A DNA stretch of 58,744 bases from JAFGBM01 sp964564915 (GTDB lineage: Bacteria; Actinomycetota; Actinomycetes; Actinomycetales; Demequinaceae): positions 1 through 58,744 of the forward strand of contig CAZMCU010000004.1 of assembly GCA_964564915.1 (NCBI GenBank). Direction: 5' to 3'. The notes beneath the pieces were generated by a model, which saw only the letters and a list, made by a program, of their open reading frames with translations, ran no database searches and was not told the DNA's origin. The translations under genes and the position numbers were made by a program. Positions 8,211 to 16,790 of the stretch are shown in pieces. Position 1 is the first letter of the stretch. Each line of letters starts with the position of its first letter.

Positions 8211-9320
8211 ATGGCTTCAACAGAGGATCGAGCGAAGGCGCTTGAGGCTGCCCTGGGGCAGATCGACCGGCAATTCGGCAAGGGCTCTGCGATGAGGCTG
8301 GGAGCGGGGGACCGGGTCGCCGTTGAGATCATTCCCACGGGGTCCCTGTCGCTCGACATCGCCCTGGGTATCGGTGGCCTTCCTCGTGGACGGGTGGTCG
8401 AGATCTACGGCCCGGAATCGAGCGGCAAGACGACGCTCGCACTCCACGCCGTCGCGAACGCCCAGAGGGCGGGGGGAGTGGCGGCATTCATCGATGCCGA
8501 GCACGCCCTCGACCCCGAATACGCGAGCAAGTTGGGGGTCAAGGTCGACGACCTCATCGTCTCTCAGCCCGATACGGGTGAGCAGGCGCTTGAGATCGCC
8601 GATATTCTCATCCGCTCGGGAGGCGTCGACATCGTCGTCATCGACTCGGTAGCCGCACTCGTGCCCAAGGCCGAGATCGAGGGAGAGATGGGGGACAGCC
8701 ACGTTGGCCTGCAAGCCCGGCTGATGTCGCAGGCCCTGCGCAAGATCACGGGTGGGCTCAACACGTCCGGGACCACCGCGGTCTTCATCAACCAGTTGCG
8801 CGAGAAGATCGGCGTGTTCTTCGGCTCCCCCGAGACCACCACGGGGGGCAAGGCCCTCAAGTTCTATGCCTCGATCCGGCTCGACATCCGCCGCATCGAG
8901 ACCCTCAAGGAGGGCACGGACGCCGTGGGCAACCGGACGCGTGTCAAAGTCGTCAAGAACAAGATGGCACCCCCCTTCAAGCAAGCGGAGTTCGACATCC
9001 TTTACGGGGTCGGGATCTCGCGCGAAGGCGACGTCATCGATCTTGGGGTCGAGCACGGATTCGTCCGCAAGTCGGGCTCGTGGTACACGTACGAGGGCGA
9101 CCAACTCGGACAGGGCAAGGAAAACTCTCGGTCCTTCCTCAAGGACAACCCGCAATTGTGCGACGAGATCGAGCAGAAGATCAAGGACAAGCTCGGGCTC
9201 GGAGTGGTGCGATCGGAGGCGGGGGAGGAGAGCCAGGCCCCGGTGGTCGAACCGGAGGACGAGGTGGCCAAGGAGATCGTCGCGGAGGCTGAAGCCGCCA
9301 TCGAAGAAGCCACGATCTAG
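8211..9320 (+). CDS. recA: Recombinase A
   Basis: RecA forms filaments on single-stranded DNA, drives homologous recombination and triggers LexA self-cleavage. The 369-residue protein has Walker A GPESSGKT at residues 67-74, the DSVAALVPKAEIEGEMGD segment and the MSQALRKI loop region. No intein interrupts it. The C-terminus is acidic (EPEDEVAKEIVAEAEA), as is usual. The ATG at 8211 has GAGGTGAGG immediately upstream. A LexA box upstream shows SOS control. recX follows after 2 nt. Confidence 0.99.
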   Translation: MASTEDRAKALEAALGQIDRQFGKGSAMRLGAGDRVAVEIIPTGSLSLDIALGIGGLPRGRVVEIYGPESSGKTTLALHAVANAQRAGGVAAFIDAEHALDPEYASKLGVKVDDLIVSQPDTGEQALEIADILIRSGGVDIVVIDSVAALVPKAEIEGEMGDSHVGLQARLMSQALRKITGGLNTSGTTAVFINQLREKIGVFFGSPETTTGGKALKFYASIRLDIRRIETLKEGTDAVGNRTRVKVVKNKMAPPFKQAEFDILYGVGISREGDVIDLGVEHGFVRKSGSWYTYEGDQLGQGKENSRSFLKDNPQLCDEIEQKIKDKLGLGVVRSEAGEESQAPVVEPEDEVAKEIVAEAEAAIEEATI

Positions 9321-9322
9321 GG

Positions 9323-9871
9323 ATGACGGCCCGCACCGGCACGGGGGTTTCACCCCCGGACGGGGATCCCTCGGAACGGGCGAGGGAAATCGCGTTGCGC
9401 CTCTTGACGCATGCTCCGCGAAGCGCGGCGAGCCTCAAGGAGGGGCTTCTCTCTCGGGGAATCGAGGAGGACGTCGCGGAGCGGGTCGTGACGAGGTACC
9501 GAGAGGTCGGGCTCATCGACGACGCCGCGCTTGCCGCGACGATCGCTAGGACGAGGCATCGCGAGCGAGGGCACGCACGTCGAGCCATCTCGGTGGAACT
9601 TCGCCGCAAGGGATTCGAGGCCGCGGACATCGCCTCCGCACTCGAAAACATCGGCGATGACGACGAGCACGCTCGGGCGGAAGCATTCGCCGAACGGCGG
9701 TGGAAAACGATGCTCAACCTTGCCCCCGAGGTGAGGGCGAGACGGCTCATGGGGGCCATCTGCCGCAGGGGATACTCCCCGGGGTTGGCTGCGACACTTG
9801 TCCGGAACCTCGAACATGCCGATATCTGGGACAATCGCAGCGAGGAGGCCGAACTCGCCAGGGAGGAGTAG
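9323..9871 (+). CDS. recX: Regulatory protein RecX
   Basis: RecX binds and restrains the RecA filament. The 182-residue protein is made of three-helix repeats, recognisable as ALRLLTHAPRS, LIDDAALAATIARTRHRERG and VELRRKGF, followed by a third repeat ending at YSPGLAATLVRNLE. It starts 2 nt after the recA stop and so is part of the SOS transcript. Its length is typical for actinobacteria. Confidence 0.93.
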   Translation: MTARTGTGVSPPDGDPSERAREIALRLLTHAPRSAASLKEGLLSRGIEEDVAERVVTRYREVGLIDDAALAATIARTRHRERGHARRAISVELRRKGFEAADIASALENIGDDDEHARAEAFAERRWKTMLNLAPEVRARRLMGAICRRGYSPGLAATLVRNLEHADIWDNRSEEAELAREE

Positions 9872-9873
9872 AC

Positions 9874-11334
9874 GTGACTCAGTCCTTGATCATCGTCTTG
9901 CTGCTCGCCGCGTGCCTGATCGCGCTCCTCCTCGTCCAGTTCGCCCGTCGGGAAGCGGCCGCGGAACGCGAAGGCGCACGGCGAGATTCCCTCTCCATGA
10001 GAGAAGAGGCCAAGGAGTATCTAGCGGACGCCCAGAAACGCGAACAGCGGGCGTCGACGCGCGAGAGAGAAGTCGCGGCGGACCAGAGGGCCGCGGCGGA
10101 GTACACGCGAACGCTCGAGGAGCGACAGACCAAAGTGGCGGAGGGTGAGCGGCGCTTGGAGAAGGAGCGCTCCACCCATCAGAAGAAGGTCAAGGAAGAT
10201 CTCGCGGCCATCGCGGGGGTTTCGGTCGACGAGGCGCGGGAAGAACTCGTTCAGAGGCTCGTGAAGGACGCCGAGGCGGAAGCGCGAGCGAGCGTGAGGC
10301 GCAGCGAAAAGCGTGCACTCGAGGAGTCCGAGGCGCGTGCGCGTGAAATCCTGACGACGGCGATGCAACGCCAGGCGGCGGAGACCACCACACAACAGAC
10401 CGTGACGTGGATCAGCCTTCCCTCCGACGAGATGAAGGGCCGCATCATTGGGAGGGAAGGCCGAAACATTCGGGCCTTTGAATCGCTCACCGGGGTCAAC
10501 CTCATCGTCGAGGATGGGACCGACGCCGTCATGCTGTCGTCCTTCGACGTGGAACGGCGTGAGGTCGCGGAGGCCACGCTCGCCGCCCTCGTCGCCGATG
10601 GGCGCATTCAACCGCACCGCATCGAAGCGGCATACGCGGCCGCGCTCGAAGCCTCTCCCGAGCGGAATCGAGCAGCGGGACTCGACGCCGCGGAGAAGGC
10701 GGGCGTCAGTGGGATTGACGAGGACGTCATCGAGATCCTCGGGAGGCTGCGACTTCGATCCTCCTACGGCCAGAACGTGCTCGGACACCTCGTCGAATGT
10801 GCTCACCTCGCCGCGACCATCGCGGAAGAAGTAGGCGCGGACGCGGAAGTCGCCCGGAGGGCGGCATTCCTTCATGACCTCGGAAAGGCATTCGGCCCCG
10901 AGCGTGAGGGAACCCACGCCGTGATCGGGGGTGAGATCGCGGCTGCTCACGGGGAGTCGGCCGCCGTGGTCAACGCGATCGCCGCCCACCACAACGAGAT
11001 CCCGTTGGAGTCCCTTGAAGCCGTGATCGTGCAGGTCGCCGACGCGGTCTCGGCGTCGCGACCCGGAGCTCGCCGCGAAGACTACGAGGGGTACGTCGAG
11101 CGGCTAGAGACCCTGGAGAAGATGGTCAAGGAACTCGACGGCGTCGGAGACGTCGTGGCGATGTCCGCTGGCCGCGAGGTTCGGGTCGTCGTGGTTCCCG
11201 ACAAGATCGGGGACGAGGACCTTGAGGACTTCGCGCGAGCGGTCGCCATTCGCATTCAAAGCGATACTCGGCACGTGGGCGAGGTCAAGGTCACGGCCAT
11301 CAGGGAACTGCGGGCAGAAGCCGTGGCCGGATAG
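9874..11334 (+). CDS. rny: Ribonuclease Y
   Basis: RNase Y is a membrane-tethered endoribonuclease that starts mRNA decay. The 486-residue protein has an N-terminal membrane helix (residues 3-23), a long charged coiled coil (about 25-160), a KH RNA-binding domain (KGRIIGREGRNIRAFE, about 190-205) and an HD catalytic domain with AAFLHDLGKAF and a later AAHH. GTG 9874 is preferred because it puts the membrane helix at the start and has GGAGGAG 5 nt upstream; an upstream in-frame reading would run through recX. It lies 2 nt after recX and 2 nt before miaB, so it probably shares the recA operon. Bacilli require this enzyme; many actinobacteria rely on RNase E/G instead. Confidence 0.95.
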   Translation: MTQSLIIVLLLAACLIALLLVQFARREAAAEREGARRDSLSMREEAKEYLADAQKREQRASTREREVAADQRAAAEYTRTLEERQTKVAEGERRLEKERSTHQKKVKEDLAAIAGVSVDEAREELVQRLVKDAEAEARASVRRSEKRALEESEARAREILTTAMQRQAAETTTQQTVTWISLPSDEMKGRIIGREGRNIRAFESLTGVNLIVEDGTDAVMLSSFDVERREVAEATLAALVADGRIQPHRIEAAYAAALEASPERNRAAGLDAAEKAGVSGIDEDVIEILGRLRLRSSYGQNVLGHLVECAHLAATIAEEVGADAEVARRAAFLHDLGKAFGPEREGTHAVIGGEIAAAHGESAAVVNAIAAHHNEIPLESLEAVIVQVADAVSASRPGARREDYEGYVERLETLEKMVKELDGVGDVVAMSAGREVRVVVVPDKIGDEDLEDFARAVAIRIQSDTRHVGEVKVTAIRELRAEAVAG

Positions 11335-11336
11335 GC

Positions 11337-12785
11337 ATGGCGTCCCACCCCGTCACCAGGACGTATCTCATCAAGACGCTCGGCTGTCAAATGAATGTCC
11401 ACGACTCCGAGCGGATGGCGGGCCTGTTGGAGGAGGCCGGATACGTTCGGGCGCCAGCGGACGCGGCAGAAGCCGACGTCGTCGTCATCAACACGTGCGC
11501 CGTACGAGAGAACGCCTCGACGAGGCTGTACGGAAACCTCGGGCTTCTGGCATCGGTCAAGGAGAATCGGCCAGGGATGCAGATTGCCGTCGGGGGGTGC
11601 CTCGCGCAGAAGGATCGAGGCGAAATCCTCGATCGAGCCCCCTGGGTCGATGCCGTCTTCGGGACCCACAACATCGACGTGCTCCCCGTCCTTCTCGAGC
11701 GGGCGCGTCACAACAATGCGGCCCAGGTCGAGATCGAGGAAAGCCTCAAGACCTTCCCCTCGACCCTCCCCTCGCGACGGGACTCCCTCGCGTCGGGGTG
11801 GGTATCGATCTCGGTTGGCTGCAACAACACCTGCACGTTCTGCATCGTCCCCTCCCTCCGCGGACGGGAACGCGATCGGAGGCCGGGAGACATCCTCGCC
11901 GAGATCCGCGCGCTCGTCGACGCCAGCGTGATCGAGGTGACCCTCCTGGGCCAGAACGTCAATACCTATGGGGTCGAGTTCGGCGATCGGGGGGCCTTCT
12001 CCGCCCTCCTGAGGGCCTCGGGTGAGATTGAGGGTCTGGAGAGGATCCGGTTCACGTCGCCTCACCCCGCGGCGTTCACCGATGACGTCATCGCGGCGAT
12101 GGCCGAAACCCCCGCCGTCATGCCAAGCCTCCACATGCCCCTTCAATCCGGTTCGGATCGCATCCTTCGCGCGATGCGACGCTCCTATCGAGCCGAGCGG
12201 TTCTTGGGGATCGTGGCGAAGGTGCGGGAGTCCATCCCGGACGCTGCCATCACCACCGACATCATCGTCGGGTTCCCCGGCGAAACCGAGGAGGATTTCC
12301 TCGACACGCTCCGGGTGGTCGAGGAGGGGAGGTTCGCCTCCGCGTTCACCTTCCAGTACTCGCCGCGACCGGGAACCCCGGCGGCGACCATGGGGGGAGA
12401 GGTCCCCAAGGAGGTGGTACAGGAGCGATTCGATCGCCTCCTCGACCTGCAGGAAGGGATCTCGCTCGAGTTGAACCGTGCCCTCGTCGGGGTGGAAGTC
12501 GACGCGCTCGTCCTCGCCGACCCCGGCCGCAAGGATGGAGCCACCGATCGCATGAGCGGTCGCGCCCCCGACGGGCGGCTCGTTCACTTCGCGGTGTCGT
12601 CGGGTGGGCCATCCGTTCGCCCGGGGGACATCGTCACCGTTGCGATCACGCACGCGGCTCCCCATCATCTTTTGGCGGACTCTTCCGCATCCGGTGGAAC
12701 CTTCCGCGTGCGGCAGACGAGGGCGGGCGACGCGTGGGACGCCGTCCACGCCCCCACGCCCACGCTCCTCCGGTCGACATCGTGA
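11337..12785 (+). CDS. miaB: tRNA-2-methylthio-N6-dimethylallyladenosine synthase MiaB
   Basis: MiaB is a radical-SAM enzyme that adds a methylthio group to isopentenyl-A37 of tRNAs reading UNN codons. The 482-residue protein has the three N-terminal cluster cysteines (C17, C54, C88), the radical-SAM CxxxCxxC (C162, C166, C169), and a C-terminal TRAM-like RNA-binding region (about 410-455). The length is normal for the family. It overlaps miaA by GTGA, so the two successive steps of the same modification are made together. Confidence 0.96.
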   Translation: MASHPVTRTYLIKTLGCQMNVHDSERMAGLLEEAGYVRAPADAAEADVVVINTCAVRENASTRLYGNLGLLASVKENRPGMQIAVGGCLAQKDRGEILDRAPWVDAVFGTHNIDVLPVLLERARHNNAAQVEIEESLKTFPSTLPSRRDSLASGWVSISVGCNNTCTFCIVPSLRGRERDRRPGDILAEIRALVDASVIEVTLLGQNVNTYGVEFGDRGAFSALLRASGEIEGLERIRFTSPHPAAFTDDVIAAMAETPAVMPSLHMPLQSGSDRILRAMRRSYRAERFLGIVAKVRESIPDAAITTDIIVGFPGETEEDFLDTLRVVEEGRFASAFTFQYSPRPGTPAATMGGEVPKEVVQERFDRLLDLQEGISLELNRALVGVEVDALVLADPGRKDGATDRMSGRAPDGRLVHFAVSSGGPSVRPGDIVTVAITHAAPHHLLADSSASGGTFRVRQTRAGDAWDAVHAPTPTLLRSTS

Positions 12786-13723
12786 CAACGGAACCTGCCT
12801 CCCCTCCCGCCATTGCTATCGTCGGTGCCACGGCGACGGGGAAGTCCGTCCTTTCGCTCGCGATCGCGGAAGCGATCGGCGGCGAGGTGGTCAACGCGGA
12901 TGCCCTCCAGTTCTATCGAGGTATGGATATTGGCACCGCGAAACTGACCCTCGACGAGCGGCGCGGCATTCCCCATCACCAGATCGACACCCTCGACGTG
13001 ACGGAAAGCGCCTCCGTGGCCCGCTATCAGAAGGCGGCTCGCGCCGATATCGAGGCGATCCATTCGAGGGGACACCGCGCGATCGTCGTCGGAGGGTCCG
13101 GACTGTACATCCGCGCGCTCCTCGACCGGCTCGACTTCCCCGGTACCGACCCCGCCGCGCGCGCCGCCCTCGAGGCGCGAGCCGAGGAGGAAGGCCCCGG
13201 TGCCCTGTATCGCGAACTGACCCAACGGGATCCCGAAGCCGCGGCTCGAATCCCCGCGCAAAACACCAGGCGAATCGTTAGGGCCCTCGAGGTCATCGGC
13301 CTGACGGGGAAGCCGTACTCCGCGAGCCTCCCCCAGCGAAAATACGCGATTCCCGCGATCCAGGTAGGGGTCCGCCTCGACATCGCCGTCCTCGACCGGC
13401 GTATCGACGAACGCGCGACCCGCATGTGGGCGGGAGGCCTCGTCGAGGAAACGGAAGGACTGGTCACCCGGGGTCTCCTGCAGGGGACGACGGCTAAGCG
13501 CGCGGTCGGGTATGCGGAGGCGTTGCGGCACCTCGACGGCGCGTTGTCCTTCGACGACGCCCTCGCGCTCACCGCGCGGCGGACGCGGCGACTCGCGCGA
13601 CGCCAGGGGCAGTGGTTCGTGCCCGATCCTAGGGTGACGTGGATCGAGGGTGCCACCTCATCGGGCGACGAGGCGCGAGCGGTGACGGACGTGCTCACGG
13701 TCCTGAGTACCCTGGACCCATGA
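12782..13723 (+). CDS. miaA: tRNA dimethylallyltransferase MiaA
   Basis: MiaA transfers a dimethylallyl group to N6 of A37 in tRNA, making the substrate for MiaB. The 313-residue protein has the P-loop GATATGKS near residue 15, the NADALQFYRGMDIGTAK motif, VVGGSGLYI near residue 100 and a C-terminal RRxRRLARRQ...WF motif. The GTG start at 12782 forms a GTGA overlap with miaB. The last codons contain the likely promoter of dapF, and the stop overlaps the dapF ATG. Confidence 0.96.
   Translation: MTTEPASPPAIAIVGATATGKSVLSLAIAEAIGGEVVNADALQFYRGMDIGTAKLTLDERRGIPHHQIDTLDVTESASVARYQKAARADIEAIHSRGHRAIVVGGSGLYIRALLDRLDFPGTDPAARAALEARAEEEGPGALYRELTQRDPEAAARIPAQNTRRIVRALEVIGLTGKPYSASLPQRKYAIPAIQVGVRLDIAVLDRRIDERATRMWAGGLVEETEGLVTRGLLQGTTAKRAVGYAEALRHLDGALSFDDALALTARRTRRLARRQGQWFVPDPRVTWIEGATSSGDEARAVTDVLTVLSTLDP
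13708..13713 (+). promoter_or_regulatory. Candidate -10 box for dapF inside the miaA 3' end
   Basis: TACCCT (TANNNT) ends exactly 6 nt before the dapF ATG, the spacing of a leaderless promoter. It lies within the last codons of miaA. dapF has no Shine-Dalgarno sequence, which supports an internal leaderless start. Confidence 0.4.
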
Positions 13724-14598
13724 CGGGGGAAACGCTCGCCTTCACCAAGGGGCACGGAACCGAGAACGACTTTCTGCTGCTCTTCGACGAGCACGGGAAA
13801 CTCGACCTTAGTCCCGGGCTCGTTCGCGCGCTCTGCGATCGGCGGGCGGGAATCGGGGCGGATGGGGTGCTCCGGGCCGTTCGATCGGGAGACCTTCCCG
13901 ACGGTCAAGGATTCGACCCGGACGTGTGGTTCATGGACTACCGCAACGCGGATGGTTCCCTCGCGGAGATGTGCGGAAATGGGGCGCGCGTCTTCGCCGC
14001 CTACCTCGAACGGGAAGCGGGCGTCGACTTTGGCGAGGGACGGGAGATTGGGACTCGCGCGGGTGGCCGCCAGGTAACCGCCATCGGAGGCGGGAGGTAT
14101 TCCGTTGGCATGGGTCGCTGGACCCTTTCCGGTGGGGGCACGGCGGACGCCGAGGTGACGCCCCGCGACTATCCCTCCGCGCTGCCCGCCGTACGCGTTG
14201 ACGTCGGCAACCCCCACACCGTCGCGGCGATCTCAAGCCTGGCCGAACTGTCCGCGCTCGACCTGTCGAGGCCCCCGGTGGTGGAGCCGGAACCCCCGAA
14301 CGGTACCAACGTCGAGTTCGTCGTTCCGTTGGATCCGTTGGGGGGACCGAGGGGTCGGATCCAGATGCGCGTGTACGAGAGGGGTGTGGGGGAGACCCGG
14401 TCGTGTGGAACGGGCGCGTGCGCCGCGGCGATCGCTTCGATGGCGTGGGAGGGTGACGGGGCGCCACACGAGTGGGACGTCGAGGTGCCAGGCGGGGAGC
14501 TCATCGTTCGGTTGCGGGGGTCGGAGGCCACGCTCGAGGGCCCGGCTGTCCTGGTCGGGGATGGGCTGGTGGACCTTCTCGCGCTCACGCTCGCTTGA
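13720..14598 (+). CDS. dapF: Diaminopimelate epimerase
   Basis: DapF converts LL- to meso-diaminopimelate for lysine synthesis and, in DAP-type walls, for peptidoglycan. The 292-residue protein has both catalytic cysteines in their motifs: C85 in EMCGNGAR and C229 in RSCGTGAC. The N-terminal KGHGTENDFL and GADGVL segments are standard. The ATG at 13720 overlaps the miaA stop (ATGA). The 3' end overlaps the convergent methyltransferase gene by 14 nt. Together with the arginine in the MurE substrate motif, it suggests a meso-DAP wall. Confidence 0.96.
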   Translation: MTGETLAFTKGHGTENDFLLLFDEHGKLDLSPGLVRALCDRRAGIGADGVLRAVRSGDLPDGQGFDPDVWFMDYRNADGSLAEMCGNGARVFAAYLEREAGVDFGEGREIGTRAGGRQVTAIGGGRYSVGMGRWTLSGGGTADAEVTPRDYPSALPAVRVDVGNPHTVAAISSLAELSALDLSRPPVVEPEPPNGTNVEFVVPLDPLGGPRGRIQMRVYERGVGETRSCGTGACAAAIASMAWEGDGAPHEWDVEVPGGELIVRLRGSEATLEGPAVLVGDGLVDLLALTLA

Positions 14599-15208
14599 GT
14601 CGCAGTACCCGAAACCCCTTCGAGCTTCCCACGCGTTCGACGGCACCCCAGGGTTGGCCATCGCCCGGGGCTCGCATCCAGTCCACCAGCGAGTCGGCGC
14701 CGAGGTTGCGCTGGACGACGAGGTAGGCCTCGCCTCCCCGTTTGAGCCGAGGAAGCCACGCCGCGAGCAGGTTGTGCAGGGCCGCCTTGCCCACTCGGAT
14801 CGGCGGGTTGGACCAGATCGCGTCGAACGTCAGTTCTTCCGGGACCGCCTCGGGCAGGGCGGGGACGACGGTTGCGCACGGGAAACGTTCGGAGACGCGT
14901 TCGGCGTTGCGGCGGGTGAGGTCGAGGGCCCGTTCGTTGACGTCGACGGCCCAGACGGTCGCGTCGGGCCGGAGAAGGCCCATGGTGAGCGCGATGGCAC
15001 CCCACCCGCACCCCAGGTCAAGGAGATCGCCCGGGGGAGGAGGGGGGACGTTGCGGAGCAGAATCGATGTCCCCAGGTCGAGACGGTCGTGGCTGAAGAC
15101 ACCCGGCGCGCCCTCGAGGTGCAGATCCTGGTCCGCGAGCGTGACGTGGATCGGGAAGCGCTCGTCGGAACTCGCGGGTCGCGCGGTGAAGTAGTGGTCC
15201 TCCGTCAC
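14585..15208 (-). CDS. RsmC-like class I SAM-dependent methyltransferase
   Basis: This 207-residue protein is a small-domain methyltransferase of the RsmC/RlmG type. Motif I (LLDLGCGWGAIAL) sits near residue 63 and the N6/N2-type catalytic motif SNPPIRVGK near 132. RsmC itself methylates G1207 of 16S rRNA and has two such domains. Here only the catalytic one is present, as in many actinobacteria, so rRNA is a likely but unproven substrate. GTG 15208 gives a family-like N-terminus (TEDHYFTA); the longer reading runs through the hflX leader. GAGG lies just inside the start rather than upstream, so the start is somewhat uncertain. Confidence 0.82.
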   Translation of the reverse strand: MTEDHYFTARPASSDERFPIHVTLADQDLHLEGAPGVFSHDRLDLGTSILLRNVPPPPPGDLLDLGCGWGAIALTMGLLRPDATVWAVDVNERALDLTRRNAERVSERFPCATVVPALPEAVPEELTFDAIWSNPPIRVGKAALHNLLAAWLPRLKRGGEAYLVVQRNLGADSLVDWMRAPGDGQPWGAVERVGSSKGFRVLRLKRA

Positions 15209-15293
15209 GAGAGAAGCGTACCCAGCGTCGACCGCGACCGGGTGGGGGCAAGGGTGCGGGGGTGGCGGATGAGACAATGACGAAGAGGAACCC

Positions 15294-16790
15294 ATGACCC
15301 AGCCAGAAGAGCCACCGGAGGTGGACGAGACCGCGCGCGCCCGCGACGGGGCGATCGCGCGTGTGCTGTCGCGCGCCGGAACGGCTGTCTCCACGGGGGC
15401 GACGGAGAGCGAGACGGACGGGGACCAGTCCGAACGCGAGGACCGTGCGGCGCTGCGAAGGGTCGCGGGGATTTCGACCGAACTTCAGGACATCTCCGAG
15501 GTCGAATACCGGGCGCTCCGCCTCGAACGCGTGGTCCTCGTCGGCCAGTGGTCGCACGGTACCGTCCTCGACGCGGAGTGCTCGATGCGGGAACTCGCCG
15601 CCCTAGCCGAAACCGCGGGATCCGAGGTTCTCGACGGAGTGCTTCAGCGTCGGCCGCATCCCGACCCCGCGACGTACCTCGGATCGGGGAAGGCCAAGGA
15701 GGTCGCGGGACTCGTGGCGGGGTTGGGTGCCGACACCGTCATCGTCAATGGGGATCTCGCTCCCTCCCAGCGGCGTGCCCTCGAGGATGTCGTTCGGGTC
15801 AAGGTGGTCGACCGTACGGCCGTCATCCTCGACATCTTCGCTCAGCACGCCAAGTCGAAGGAAGGCAAGGCTCAGGTTGAGCTTGCCCAGTTGGAGTACC
15901 TGCTCCCGAGGCTGAGGGGCTGGGGGGAGTCGATGTCCCGCCAGGCGGGGGGTCGGGTCGCGGCGGGTGCGGGAATTGGTGCGCGCGGGCCAGGCGAGAC
16001 GAAGATCGAACTCGACCGCCGTCGTATTCGCACGCGCATGGCATCGCTGCGCCGCCAGATCAAGGCGATGGCCCCCTCAAGGGAGGTGCGGAGAGAGCGG
16101 CGTTCGTCGATGCCGAACATTGCGATCGTCGGGTACACCAACGCGGGGAAATCGTCCCTCTTGAACCGCTTGACCGGCGCGGGGGCGCTCGTCGAGAACT
16201 CGCTATTCGCCACCCTCGACCCCACGGTTCGGCGCTCGGAGACCCCGACGGGGCGAGCCTTCACGCTCTCCGACACGGTCGGATTCGTCAAGGATCTTCC
16301 CCACCAACTCGTTGCCGCCTTCCAGTCGACCCTCGAGGAGGTGGCTCACGCCGACCTCATCCTCCACGTGGTCGATGCCGCACACGACGATCCCGAGGGG
16401 CAGATTCTTGCGGTGAGGGAGGTTCTCGCCGGCGTCGTCGGAGCCTCGGAGATTCCCGAGATCCTGGTGCTCAACAAGGTCGACGTGGCCGACCCCGACG
16501 TCGTCATGCGTCTGCGCGCGCGGCAGGAGAAGACGATCGAAATCTCCGCCCTCACGGGAGAGGGAATTCCCGACCTCTTGCTGGTCATCGAGGAGAACCT
16601 GCCGGAGCCCGAGGTGCTGCTCGAGGTGATCGTTCCGTACACGCGTGGCGACCTGGTGAGCGAAGCCCACGAGAGAGGCACCATCCTCGAGGAAGGCCAC
16701 ACCCCGGAGGGGACCCGGTTGGTCGCGAGGGTCGATGGGGCGCTTGCGGCGCGCCTCCGTGGTGCGGCCGCCTCACCCGAGGATTCATGA
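15294..16790 (+). CDS. hflX: GTPase HflX
   Basis: HflX is a ribosome-associated GTPase that splits stalled 70S ribosomes, often after stress. The 498-residue protein has an actinobacterial N-terminal extension of about 65 residues, the HflX nucleotide-binding-like domain (HPDPATYLGSGK), a glycine-rich linker (GARGPGETKIE) and the G domain: G1 GYTNAGKSSL near 285, G3 DTVGF near 329 and G4 NKVD near 390. The ATG at 15294 has GAGG 6 nt upstream. A weak -10 (GACAAT) lies about 15 nt before the ATG. It overlaps dinG by ATGA; hflX-dinG-lexA is a conserved actinobacterial neighbourhood. Confidence 0.95.
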   Translation: MTQPEEPPEVDETARARDGAIARVLSRAGTAVSTGATESETDGDQSEREDRAALRRVAGISTELQDISEVEYRALRLERVVLVGQWSHGTVLDAECSMRELAALAETAGSEVLDGVLQRRPHPDPATYLGSGKAKEVAGLVAGLGADTVIVNGDLAPSQRRALEDVVRVKVVDRTAVILDIFAQHAKSKEGKAQVELAQLEYLLPRLRGWGESMSRQAGGRVAAGAGIGARGPGETKIELDRRRIRTRMASLRRQIKAMAPSREVRRERRSSMPNIAIVGYTNAGKSSLLNRLTGAGALVENSLFATLDPTVRRSETPTGRAFTLSDTVGFVKDLPHQLVAAFQSTLEEVAHADLILHVVDAAHDDPEGQILAVREVLAGVVGASEIPEILVLNKVDVADPDVVMRLRARQEKTIEISALTGEGIPDLLLVIEENLPEPEVLLEVIVPYTRGDLVSEAHERGTILEEGHTPEGTRLVARVDGALAARLRGAAASPEDS